The notes under the pieces are model-generated. The model saw nothing but the letters and a program-made list of their open reading frames with translations. It made no database searches and was not told the DNA's origin. From Sphingomonadales bacterium (GTDB lineage: Bacteria; Pseudomonadota; Alphaproteobacteria; Sphingomonadales; Sphingomonadaceae), in NCBI GenBank assembly GCA_028871475.1, contig JAGWMZ010000004.1:1-64000 (forward strand): a stretch of 64,000 bases of DNA. The letters are read 5' to 3'. The position numbers were made by a program, and so were the translations under genes. The number at the start of each line of letters is the position of its first letter. The first letter of the stretch is position 1. Of this stretch, positions 8,981-16,580 are shown piece after piece.

Positions 8981-10291
8981 ATGGCGAAGCGGCTGACTTA
9001 TTATATATTGATTGCCCTGGTGGCCGGAATTGTCGTGGGCTACGGCCTGCATCAGGCCTTTGATCCCAAGGACCCGGTGCTCACCACCATCGCGGACATG
9101 TTGAAGCTGCTGCCCGACGTGTTCCTGCGGCTGATCAAGATGATCATCGCGCCGCTGATCATGGCCACCATCGTGACAGGCATCGCGGGTATGGGCGATT
9201 CGACCGCATTGGGCCGCATTGGCGCCAAGGCGCTGGCGTGGTTCATCACCTCCAGCGTCGTATCGTTGCTGCTGGGCATGGTGCTGGTCAATGCGTTTCA
9301 GCCCGGCGCTGGGCTGGCGCTGACCCCCGCCACCGGGCTGGGTGATCTGGCGACCAGCCAGCTCACCTTCCGCCATTTCATCATCGAGATTTTCCCGACC
9401 AGCGCGCTTGACGCCATGGCGCAGAACAATGTGTTGCAGCTTCTGGTCTTCTCGGTCTTCGCGGGTGTGGGCCTGTCGGCCATTGGCGAAAAGGGCCGCA
9501 TCGTCGTCGATTTCGCCGATGCCATCGTCACGCTGATGCTGCAGATCACCGGCTATGTCATGTCGGTCTCGCCGCTCGCCGTGTTTGGCGCCATGGCGGC
9601 GATTGTGGGGGTGAAGGGCCTTGGCATTCTGGCCACCTATGGCGTGCTGGTCACCGAGTTCTACGGCGGCCTCATCCTGCTGTGCCTGCTGACGCTGGGC
9701 GCTGGCGCGCTGTTTCTGGGCAAGCGCTCGCTCACCCTGTTCCGCTACATCCGCGAGCCGGTGCTGATCTCCTTCTCCACCGCCTCGTCCGAAGCCAGCC
9801 TGCCCAAGATGTTCGAGCAGCTCGACCGTTTTGGCGTGCCGCGCCGGGTTTCGGGCTTCGTGCTGCCGCTGGGCTATGCCTTCAACCTCACCGGCTCGAT
9901 GATGTATGCCAGCTTCGCCTCGATCTTCATCGCGCAGGCCTATGGCATCCATCTCTCCATCGGCACGCAGCTTCTCATGCTGCTCACGCTGATGGTCTCG
10001 TCCAAGGGGATTGCGGGCGTGCCGCGCGCATCGCTGGTGGTGATCGCCGCGACGCTGAACCAGTTCCACCTGCCGGTCGAGGGTATCGCCCTGCTGCTGG
10101 CGGTGGACACTTTCCTCGACATGGGGCGCAGCGCCACCAGCGTCCTTGGCAATGCCGTGGCCACCGCCATCGTGACGCGGACCGAGGGTATGCTCCAGCC
10201 GCTGATGGACCCGGAGGCCGAGCATCCCGCGGCGCCGCATGATACCGCGGAGCATGGGCTGCATGGGTTGAATGTCGATCCCAATCAGTAA
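8981..10291 (+). CDS. Dicarboxylate/amino acid:cation symporter (DAACS/SDF family)
   Basis: 436 aa from ATG 8981 (ATG 8969 also possible). A polytopic membrane protein with the family's hairpin signatures: SFSTASSEASLPKMFE (serine-rich re-entrant loop), the GYAFNLTGSMMY TM7-like motif and AVDTFLDMGRSATSVLGN. Members couple uptake of C4-dicarboxylates, glutamate or aspartate to H+ or Na+. The substrate cannot be told from sequence here. A second member of the family is encoded at 45205-46536. No obvious operon partner; a long gap on each side. Confidence 0.92.
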   Translation: MAKRLTYYILIALVAGIVVGYGLHQAFDPKDPVLTTIADMLKLLPDVFLRLIKMIIAPLIMATIVTGIAGMGDSTALGRIGAKALAWFITSSVVSLLLGMVLVNAFQPGAGLALTPATGLGDLATSQLTFRHFIIEIFPTSALDAMAQNNVLQLLVFSVFAGVGLSAIGEKGRIVVDFADAIVTLMLQITGYVMSVSPLAVFGAMAAIVGVKGLGILATYGVLVTEFYGGLILLCLLTLGAGALFLGKRSLTLFRYIREPVLISFSTASSEASLPKMFEQLDRFGVPRRVSGFVLPLGYAFNLTGSMMYASFASIFIAQAYGIHLSIGTQLLMLLTLMVSSKGIAGVPRASLVVIAATLNQFHLPVEGIALLLAVDTFLDMGRSATSVLGNAVATAIVTRTEGMLQPLMDPEAEHPAAPHDTAEHGLHGLNVDPNQ

Positions 10292-10399
10292 GGGATGAAA
10301 GCATGGGGCGCCCAAGCCCCCTGCACCCCGGAACGTCTCCCGACGTGAAGGGAGCGGTGGGGGAGGGGCAGGGCAAACGTCCCGCCGCCGGAGGTTCTC

Positions 10400-10522
10400 A
10401 TGCCTGCGGCGCGGCGATGCTGGCGCTCGGGTTCGATCCTGCGCAATCTCACCGAAAGAAAGGGAGCGCGAGGGTGCCTCAGCGTGTCGCTCGCGACAAG
10501 CGCTCGCTTATGGCCCTCGCAC
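10400..10522. repeat. Hybrid intergenic repeat element (long-type arm joined to short-type end)
   Basis: It starts with the long-type right inner arm GCCTGCGGCGCGGCGATGC and GGGAGCGCGAGGG. Instead of the simple long-type end hairpin it continues with the short-type core (TGTCGCTCGCGACAAGCGC) before GGCCCTCGCACC. There is no left half. It lies between the convergent symporter and nth genes and touches the nth stop. Confidence 0.8.
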
Positions 10523-11170
10523 CTATCCCTTCTTCTTCTGCAAAACCTTATCCTTGAACCCGCACAGATCCATCACCGGGCAGCGCCAGCATTCCGGCTT
10601 GCGCGCCTTGCAGATATAGCGCCCGTGCAGGATCAGCCAGTGATGCGCCCCCACGCGAAAGGGGCCGGGCACCTTCTTCTCCAGTTGCTTTTCCACCGCT
10701 TCGGGCGTTTTGCCCTTGGCCAGCCCCGTGCGGTTGCCCACGCGGAAGATATGCGTATCGACCGCGAAGGTCTCCATGCCAAAGGCGCAGTTGAGCACCA
10801 CATTGGCCGTCTTGCGCCCCACGCCGGGCAGCGCCACCAACGCATCGCGGTCAGCCGGCACCTCACTGCCGTGTCGGTCCACCAGGATCTGCGCCATGGC
10901 CATCACATTGGCCGCCTTGGTGTTGAACAGGCCGATGGTCTTGATGTGATCCTTCAGCCCCTCGAGCCCTAGTTCGAGCATGTCCTGCGGAGTCTTCACG
11001 ATCTCGAACAGGGCGCGCGTTGCCTTGTTGACGCCGACATCGGTGGCCTGGGCGGACAGCGTCACCGCCACCAGCAACTGATAGGTGTTGCCGAATTCCA
11101 GCTCGGTCTGCGGGTCGGGGTTGCCCTCGGCCAGACGGCGGAAGAATTCGAAGATGTCGGCTTTTTTCAT
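10523..11170 (-). CDS. nth: Endonuclease III (DNA glycosylase/AP lyase)
   Basis: 215 aa. The helix-hairpin-helix LPGVGRKTANVVL with its catalytic Lys, the catalytic Asp in VDTHIFRVGNR, and a C-terminal [4Fe-4S] motif C-x6-C-x2-C-x5-C (CKARKPECWRCPVMDLC) are all present. It removes oxidised pyrimidines in base-excision repair. The length equals the family norm. It is downstream of dapB on the same strand, but a long repeat element fills the gap. Confidence 0.96.
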   Translation of the reverse strand: MKKADIFEFFRRLAEGNPDPQTELEFGNTYQLLVAVTLSAQATDVGVNKATRALFEIVKTPQDMLELGLEGLKDHIKTIGLFNTKAANVMAMAQILVDRHGSEVPADRDALVALPGVGRKTANVVLNCAFGMETFAVDTHIFRVGNRTGLAKGKTPEAVEKQLEKKVPGPFRVGAHHWLILHGRYICKARKPECWRCPVMDLCGFKDKVLQKKKG

Positions 11171-11200
11171 TTGGTGGGGTGTAGAAGGTTGAAGGGGAAA

Positions 11201-11396
11201 GTGCGAGGGCCATCGCCCTCGTGCTCCCTTTAATGTGGCCAGCGTAGTGGCGCCCGGTCATTACGCCAGCATCGCCGCGCCGTGGACACGCAGTGCTGCC
11301 GTTTCCGGCCTGCGGCGCGGCGATGCTGGCATTTGGCGGCCCATCTGCGCTTCCCTCTCCAACCGAAAGGGAGCGCGAGGGCGATGGCCCTCGCAT
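11201..11396. repeat. Long intergenic inverted-repeat element, copy 4
   Basis: Between dapB and nth. The left hairpin GCGAGGGCCATCGCCCTCG is intact. The left inner arm CCAGCATCGCCGCGCCG is cut short and followed by TGGACACGCAG, while the right arm and right hairpin are intact. The right end stops 11 bp short of the dapB stop codon. Confidence 0.88.
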
Positions 11397-11407
11397 CTTG
11401 TCTTTTC

Positions 11408-12136
11408 TTACAACCCCAGCACTTCCCTCATCCCATAGCGTCCCGGCTTCTGACCGATCAGCCACAGCGCCCCTTTCAGCGCGCCGCGTGCAAAGATCCC
11501 GCGGTTTTCCGCCAGATGCGAAAACGCCAGCCTTTCATTGTCGGCCAGGAAATGCACCGTGTGGTCGCCCGCCACACTTCCGCCGCGCAGGGCGGCGAAA
11601 CCGATGGTCCCGGCCTCGCGCTTGCCGGTAATGCCGTCGCGCCCGCGCACGGCATGGTCAGCCAGGGCGATCTGGCGCCCGCGCGCGGCGGCTTCGCCCA
11701 GCAGCAGCGCCGTGCCGGAGGGAGCATCGACCTTCATGCGGTGGTGGGTTTCGACGATCTCGATGTCCCAGTCCTCGCCAAGGCGCTTTGCGGCTTCCTC
11801 GACCAGATATGCCAGCATGTTGACACCCAGCGAGGTGTTGCCGGTCTGCAGCACGGCGATCGTGTCGCTGGCGTGGTCGATCAGCCAGTGGTGGCGCTCT
11901 TCAAGGCCGGTGGTGCCGATGAGGATGGGTTTTCCGGCGGCGACGGCTGCGTCGAGATTGCCTTCCAGCGCGGCGGGGGAAGAGAAGTCGATCAGCACGT
12001 CGCTGGCGGCGGCGAGCGCTTCCACATCGCCGTCCCGGTCGATGCCGCCGGCGACGGTATGCCCGCTTGCGTGCAGCGCCTCGGCGATGGCCCGCCCCAT
12101 GCGTCCTTCGCTGCCGATGATGCCGATGTTTGCCAT
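11408..12136 (-). CDS. dapB: 4-hydroxy-tetrahydrodipicolinate reductase
   Basis: 242 aa starting MANIGIIGSEGRMGRAIAEA, the NAD(P)-binding glycine motif. GTTGL, TGNTSLGVN, the catalytic ETHHRMKVDAPSGTAL segment and GFAALRGGSVAGDHTV are family signatures. It reduces the product of DapA to tetrahydrodipicolinate in the lysine/diaminopimelate pathway. The ORF track extends the frame well upstream; the ATG before the Rossmann motif is the only sensible start. It is divergent from the sirtuin gene with 84 bp between them. Confidence 0.96.
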   Translation of the reverse strand: MANIGIIGSEGRMGRAIAEALHASGHTVAGGIDRDGDVEALAAASDVLIDFSSPAALEGNLDAAVAAGKPILIGTTGLEERHHWLIDHASDTIAVLQTGNTSLGVNMLAYLVEEAAKRLGEDWDIEIVETHHRMKVDAPSGTALLLGEAAARGRQIALADHAVRGRDGITGKREAGTIGFAALRGGSVAGDHTVHFLADNERLAFSHLAENRGIFARGALKGALWLIGQKPGRYGMREVLGL

Positions 12137-12220
12137 ATGCTCTCTCCACTCGCCTGAAGCCGAGCCATGGCCTGAGGCGGAGAGGTTGGCAAGGCGGGGC
12201 TTTGCAGGCACACCGGCGCC

Positions 12221-12931
12221 ATGGCCCAGATCCGCAACATCCTTATCCTGACCGGCGCCGGCATCAGCGCCGAGAGCGGCATCCGCACCTTTCGCGCCAG
12301 CGATGGATTGTGGGAGGATCATCGCATCGAGGATGTGGCGACGCCCGAGGGTTTCGCGCGGGACCCGGTGCTGGTCCATCGTTTTTATGATGCGCGGCGG
12401 ACAGGGGCGCTGGCAGCGCAGCCCAATGCGGCGCATCTGGCGCTGGCCCGGCTGGAGCGGGAATGGGCGCAGGCCGCTCGGGGCAGCGTCACGCTGGTCA
12501 CCCAGAATGTCGATGACCTGCATGGGCGGGCGGGCAGCAAGGGGCTGATTCACATGCATGGCGAACTGGCCAGCGCATGGTGCGCCGCCTGCGACGCGCG
12601 GCACCGCTGGATGGGAACGCTGATCGACGCCCCCGCCTGCCCGGCCTGCGGCAAAGCGGCGCTGCGGCCTGACATCGTGTGGTTCGGCGAAATGCCCTAT
12701 CGCATGGAGGAGATCTATGCCGCCCTGCGCGAGGCTGATCTCTTCGTGTCGATCGGCACCTCAGGGGCGGTCTATCCGGCGGCAGGCTTCGTGCGCGCCG
12801 CGCGTGAGGTCGGCGCGCGATGCCTCGAACTCAATCTGGAGCGGTCGGAGGGATCACGCTGGTTCCATGAAACCCGGCTCGGCATGGCGGGGCAACTGGT
12901 GCCTGCCTGGGTGGAGGAGATGCTAGGCTGA
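12221..12931 (+). CDS. NAD-dependent protein deacylase (sirtuin)
   Basis: 236 aa. Sirtuin motifs: GAGISAESGIRTFR, TQNVDDLH, catalytic His in HMHGEL, zinc-binding Cys pairs CAAC and CPAC, and GTSGAVYPAAGF. The Y-x-x-R pair in FYDARR (Tyr56, Arg59) is the class III signature that binds acidic acyl groups, so removal of succinyl or malonyl as well as acetyl groups is likely. It resembles E. coli CobB. Its last 9 bases overlap the convergent MoeB/ThiF-like gene. Confidence 0.93.
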   Translation: MAQIRNILILTGAGISAESGIRTFRASDGLWEDHRIEDVATPEGFARDPVLVHRFYDARRTGALAAQPNAAHLALARLEREWAQAARGSVTLVTQNVDDLHGRAGSKGLIHMHGELASAWCAACDARHRWMGTLIDAPACPACGKAALRPDIVWFGEMPYRMEEIYAALREADLFVSIGTSGAVYPAAGFVRAAREVGARCLELNLERSEGSRWFHETRLGMAGQLVPAWVEEMLG

Positions 12932-13708
12932 GCAGCCCTGGCAGGCCGGATCCTTGGGCTGGGCGAAGGGGCGCAGCGAAGGTGCCAGCCCGTCCACCAC
13001 CAGCACCTTGCCCCATTGCGGGTCAGAGAGAGAGGGCCCGCCAAAGCCCGCGCCCACGCCTGCGGCATTCAGGATGATGCGGATGGCGCTCATCGCCGCC
13101 ATGGTGCCCACCATGCCGACAAAGGCGCCCAGCACGCCATCGGCGGCGCATGTGTCGCAGTCGGTCGCGTCGAAAGCATCGCCGACATAGCAGCGATAGC
13201 AGGCATGGCCGGGCAGATGCCCCGCGAAATTGGCCACCTGCCCCTGAAACCGCCCGACAGCCGCGCTGGTGAGGGGGATGCCCAGCGCCACGCAGGCATC
13301 GGAAACGGCAAGGCGGGTGGCGAAATTGTCGCAGCCATCCAGCACCAGCGTGGGGGTGCCGAGCAGTGCCTTGGCATTGTCGGCGGTGATGCGCGCGGCA
13401 TGGGTGGTGACGGTGATGGCAGGGTCGAAACGCGCGATCCAGCGCGCGGCGGCCTGCGCCTTGCCGGTGCCGATGTCTCCCGTCGCGAAGATCGTCTGGC
13501 GCTGAAGATTGCTCTCCTCGACCACGTCATCGTCGATGAGAGTGAAGGCACCCACGCCCGCCGCCGCCAGATATTGCAGGGCTGGCGAGCCGATGCCGCC
13601 GCAGCCCACCATGGTGATGTGGGCCTGTGCCAAGGCCATTTGTCCCGCGCCGCCGACTTCGGGAAGGACAATGTGGCGGGCGAAGCGGTTCAGGCGGTCG
13701 GGGGTCAT
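12923..13708 (-). CDS. MoeB/ThiF-type ubiquitin-like-protein-activating E1 enzyme
   Basis: 261 aa. It opens RFARHIVLPEVGGAGQ, with the nucleotide-binding VGCGGIGSPALQYLAAAGVG, the DDDVVEESNLQRQ motif, and DGCDNFATR. The zinc Cys pairs CYRC and C-terminal CQGC, and the candidate catalytic Cys in CDTCAADGVLG, are present. Members adenylate the C-terminal glycine of MoaD or ThiS in molybdopterin or thiamine biosynthesis. thiC lies far away at the right of the window, and no moaD or thiS is nearby, so the partner stays open. The ORF track extends the N-terminus into repeat-derived sequence; ATG 13708 is preferred. Confidence 0.9.
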   Translation of the reverse strand: MTPDRLNRFARHIVLPEVGGAGQMALAQAHITMVGCGGIGSPALQYLAAAGVGAFTLIDDDVVEESNLQRQTIFATGDIGTGKAQAAARWIARFDPAITVTTHAARITADNAKALLGTPTLVLDGCDNFATRLAVSDACVALGIPLTSAAVGRFQGQVANFAGHLPGHACYRCYVGDAFDATDCDTCAADGVLGAFVGMVGTMAAMSAIRIILNAAGVGAGFGGPSLSDPQWGKVLVVDGLAPSLRPFAQPKDPACQGCSA

Positions 13709-13738
13709 GCGAGGGGATTTAGGGGAAGAAAAGGGAAG

Positions 13739-13944
13739 ATGCGAGGGCCATCGCCCTCGCGCTCCCTTTATTTCGGAGAGGGTGGTGGCACCCAATCATC
13801 GCGCCCGCCTCGCTGCGCCGCAGGCTTGAATCGGAGAGAGTGTGTCTGGTGTTTCAAGCCTGCGGCGCGGCGATGCGCGCGCTGTGGGTAAGTTTGTGCG
13901 CAAAGGTGGGCATTCAAGGGAGCGCGAGGGTGATGACCCTCGCA
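13739..13944. repeat. Long intergenic inverted-repeat element, copy 5
   Basis: Between dnaA (3' end) and the MoeB/ThiF-like gene (5' end). The left hairpin is perfect. The inner arms are slightly degenerate (GATGCGCGCGC instead of GATGCTGGCGC). The right hairpin carries two compensating changes, GCGAGGGTGATGACCCTCGC, so its pairing is kept despite sequence change, which suggests selection on the hairpin. Confidence 0.9.
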
Positions 13945-13997
13945 CTTATCCCTTTATTCTTCACCACTTGTCCACAGCCCGTAAACAGGCTTGTCCC

Positions 13998-15488
13998 TCA
14001 GCTTTCCAACTGACGCAGCAGCGAGCGCACATCGCCATCCATATCGGCATCGCGCGTGCGCAGATCCTCGATCAGCCGCACAGCGTGGATCACCGTCGAA
14101 TGGTCGCGTCCGCCGAATTTACGCCCGATTTCGGGGTAGGAACGCGGGGTGAGCACTTTGGAGAGATACATCGCCACCTGGCGCGGACGCACCACGGCGC
14201 GCGCCCGGCGCTTGGACGACATTTCCGTTCGGTCCACGCGGTAGAACTGGCAGACCGTGCGCTGGATCTCGTCGATGGTGATGCGCTTGCGGTTGGCGCT
14301 GAGAATATCCGTGAGCTGGTCCTCGGCCAGCGCCAGCGAGACCGGCTGGCCGGTCAACTGGGCATAGGCGATCAGCTTGTTGAGGCCGCCGACCAGCTCG
14401 CGCACATTGCGGTTGATGGTGCGGGCGAGGAATTCGATGACATCGGCAGGCACGGCCGTTGGCGAGGAAAAGCGCGTCAGGCGGTTCTCCAGGATCGAGC
14501 GGCGCAGTTCGATGTCAGCGGGCTGGATGTCGGCGACGAGACCCATCGAGAGGCGCGAGAGGAGGCGCTGCTCCACGCCGTCGAGCGCCTGGGGCGCGCG
14601 ATCGGCGGCGAAGACGAGGCGTTTGCCTTCGCCCAGCAGCGAATCGATCGTGTAGAGCAGTTCCTCCTGCGCGCTGGCCTTGCCGATGATGAACTGGATA
14701 TCGTCCACCAGCAGCAGGTCGAAGCCGCGCAGGCGGGCCTTGAACTCGATGGTCTGGTTCTGGCGCAGGGCCTGCACGAACTCGACCATGAACCGCTCGG
14801 CCGAGCAGTAGAAGATGCGCGCGCGCGGATGGTTGGCGAGGAAGGCATGGCCGATAGCATGCATCAGATGCGTCTTGCCCTGCCCCGTGGCGGCCTTGAG
14901 ATAGAGCGGCGAGAACTGGGGTTGTTCGAGCGCCGACATGCGCTGGGCGGCATTGGCGGCCAGCACATTCGACGTGCCGGTGACAAAGCTGGCGAAGGTC
15001 AGCGAGGGATCAAGGCCAATCGAGGCGAGACCCAGCGTATCAGTGACCACGCTCGCCACTTCGCCCACCGAAACGCCATGCGCCGGCGAGGGCGCCCGCT
15101 GAACGCGGTCATTGGCCGGCGCCGGGTCGCGGGTCAGACGCAGCTCGGGCATGGCGCGGCGGCCGGGGTGGACCGAGATGCGGACATGGCGCACGTCACG
15201 CGTGATCTTCCAGGCCAGTGTCAGCCGGTCGGCAAAGCGGTCGGCCACCCAATTGGCGGAAAATTCGGTGGGCAGATAGAGGTCGAGCGTGCCGGTCTCC
15301 TTGCAAAAGCCGCCCAGTTGGATCGGCTTGATCCACTGGTTGAACAATTGCTGGCCCAGATCCTTGCGCAGGCCAAGGCTGATATCAGCCCAGTCCGCCG
15401 CCAGATCGACCGCATCCTGATCTTCCGCATTGGCAGGTGCGTTTGCCTTCCTGCCCGGCGCCGCGTCGGCGCGCCGCCCACCCCACAT
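13998..15488 (-). CDS. dnaA: Chromosomal replication initiator protein DnaA
   Basis: 496 aa from ATG 15488, which has an AGGAA Shine-Dalgarno at good distance. The track uses GTG 15536; ATG 15524 is also possible. Domain I starts near WADISLGLRKDLGQQLFNQW. The AAA+ domain has a Walker A of the form AATGQGKTH (first Gly replaced by Ala), Walker B LLLVDDIQFI and the sensor region LSRLSMGLVADI. Domain IV carries the DNA-binding signature GGRDHSTVIHAV. It melts oriC to start replication. It precedes a long repeat at its 3' side and a roughly 670-bp gap at its 5' side. Confidence 0.96.
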   Translation of the reverse strand: MWGGRRADAAPGRKANAPANAEDQDAVDLAADWADISLGLRKDLGQQLFNQWIKPIQLGGFCKETGTLDLYLPTEFSANWVADRFADRLTLAWKITRDVRHVRISVHPGRRAMPELRLTRDPAPANDRVQRAPSPAHGVSVGEVASVVTDTLGLASIGLDPSLTFASFVTGTSNVLAANAAQRMSALEQPQFSPLYLKAATGQGKTHLMHAIGHAFLANHPRARIFYCSAERFMVEFVQALRQNQTIEFKARLRGFDLLLVDDIQFIIGKASAQEELLYTIDSLLGEGKRLVFAADRAPQALDGVEQRLLSRLSMGLVADIQPADIELRRSILENRLTRFSSPTAVPADVIEFLARTINRNVRELVGGLNKLIAYAQLTGQPVSLALAEDQLTDILSANRKRITIDEIQRTVCQFYRVDRTEMSSKRRARAVVRPRQVAMYLSKVLTPRSYPEIGRKFGGRDHSTVIHAVRLIEDLRTRDADMDGDVRSLLRQLES

Positions 15489-15933
15489 GTTTCCTGTCAC
15501 CCGCTGATGCTCCCGATCCGACATTATCCGTACCACACCCGACCAAGTTCACAGCCCACGATTACTCATGCCTCCTTAGACCCTTCGCGCACCGGCAAAA
15601 CGCGCTGACCCCATGCCGCAAATACTTCTCCGTCCCGCCCATGGCGGGCGGGGGGATGGTCCTGCGTCGAGATCCGTTTTGCCGCCCAAGATGCCCCTCG
15701 GTTCGGGCACAGCCTGTGCAGCTGCCCCGATCACCCCCCGATCGGACATCCAGATGGTCAAGTCTGCATGAAGCCCCGAGCCGTGTATGCCCGGGGCAGA
15801 GGGCGATCTATGGACGAGTTTGGGGTCAGAGCAAGGGTCGTCCTGCAAAATTTTTGAAATAAATCACCTTGACAGGCCACAGGTGGCGCAAATCTCACGT
15901 TGGCGCATTAAAGCACTGATTCAAGGAGATAAA

Positions 15934-15987
15934 ATGTGGAAGATTTTTGACAAAACCTCCCGAATCGCGGGATTTCCAGCACTTTAG
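15934..15987 (+). CDS. Possible 17-aa micro-ORF upstream of dnaA
   Basis: ATG at 15934 preceded by AAGGAGAT at ideal spacing; it encodes MWKIFDKTSRIAGFPAL and stops at TAG 15985. A TTGACA hexamer lies 60 bp upstream but without a good -10. It is on the strand opposite to dnaA and rpsT. It may be a leader peptide or chance; no family recognised. Confidence 0.25.
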   Translation: MWKIFDKTSRIAGFPAL

Positions 15988-16030
15988 GTCAGCCGGCTGC
16001 GCCTCGCGTCAAACCGTTTTGGTGAGCACA

Positions 16031-16062
16031 GAAAAAGCCGACGGGAGATTCCCATCGGCTTG
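16031..16062 (-). terminator. Rho-independent terminator of rpsT
   Basis: Read on the minus strand, AAGCCGATGGGA pairs with TCCCGTCGGCTT (12 bp including one G-U pair), followed by a run of five T. The wobble is a G-U only in minus-strand RNA, which fixes the direction. It ends rpsT about 95 bp after its stop. Confidence 0.8.
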
Positions 16063-16155
16063 TTTCCGAGAAGCTACTTAAGCAATCGCCTCTGACCGCC
16101 CTCTGGCCGGCGACTCGCCTTCAGGTGAGTCGCCCCGGAGCGGGCTGTTCCCGGC

Positions 16156-16419
16156 TCAGGCCAGGCCGGCAACCGCCTTGCTCAGACGCGACATCTTGCG
16201 CGCCACGGTGTTCTTGTGCAGCACGCCGCGGGCCACGCCACGGGCCAGCTCGGGCTGGGCCTCGTGGAGGGCGGCAGCGGCCGCGGTCTTATCACCACCG
16301 GCGATGGCGGCTTCGACCTTCTTCACGAAGGTGCGGATGCGCGAAAGGCGGGCACCATTGATCTCAGCGCGCTTCTCGTTGCGGCGGAGGCGCTTGCGGG
16401 CTTGCGGCGTATTGGCCAT
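16156..16419 (-). CDS. rpsT: 30S ribosomal protein S20
   Basis: 87 aa starting [21 protein letters not shown], with the conserved [11 protein letters not shown], the [13 protein letters not shown] segment and a C-terminal Ala-rich end. S20 binds 16S rRNA early in small-subunit assembly. The longer ORF in the track is upstream leader read in frame. The position between dnaA and mutM is common in Alphaproteobacteria. Confidence 0.97.
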   Translation of the reverse strand: MANTPQARKRLRRNEKRAEINGARLSRIRTFVKKVEAAIAGGDKTAAAAALHEAQPELARGVARGVLHKNTVARKMSRLSKAVAGLA

Positions 16420-16513
16420 GTCTATCCTCAAACTGGCCAGAACGGCCGAAAATGCTGCGAAAATCATGAATGGGGCCCGATGCCGCGAGGCACAGGCCGC
16501 CTTGAAGGCAGGG

Positions 16514-16542
16514 CCCTTAGCGAGGGGTTGGCGAATCGTCAA
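16514..16542 (-). promoter_or_regulatory. Predicted promoter for rpsT
   Basis: On the minus strand TTGACG and TAAGGG are 17 bp apart, ending about 95 bp before the rpsT start. The -35 is near consensus, the -10 is weaker. Confidence 0.4.
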
Positions 16543-16580
16543 GCGAAGAGACGCTCATCCCCGGCAATCAGCGCCGGGAA

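Larger units (their letters stand above)
15489..16155. other. Gap between dnaA and rpsT: dnaA leader, AT-rich patch, possible micro-ORF
   Basis: No recognised gene. The first 300 bp form the dnaA leader. A patch at about 15845-15990 is clearly richer in A/T than its surroundings and contains a TTGACA hexamer (15869) and a 17-codon ORF with a strong Shine-Dalgarno. The rpsT terminator and a second hairpin (16109-16134, GGCGACTCGCC / GGTGAGTCGCC) lie near rpsT. I found no cluster of good DnaA boxes, so calling this oriC is not supported. Confidence 0.6.

Noticed and set aside
8405-10315. 636-aa minus-strand ORF opposite the symporter
   Set aside because: Antisense shadow; the plus strand shows clear DAACS motifs.
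15489-16155. Chromosomal origin (oriC) in the dnaA-rpsT gap
   Set aside because: AT-rich patch present but only weak DnaA-box-like sites (TTATCCGTA, TGTGGAAGA); not enough for a call.
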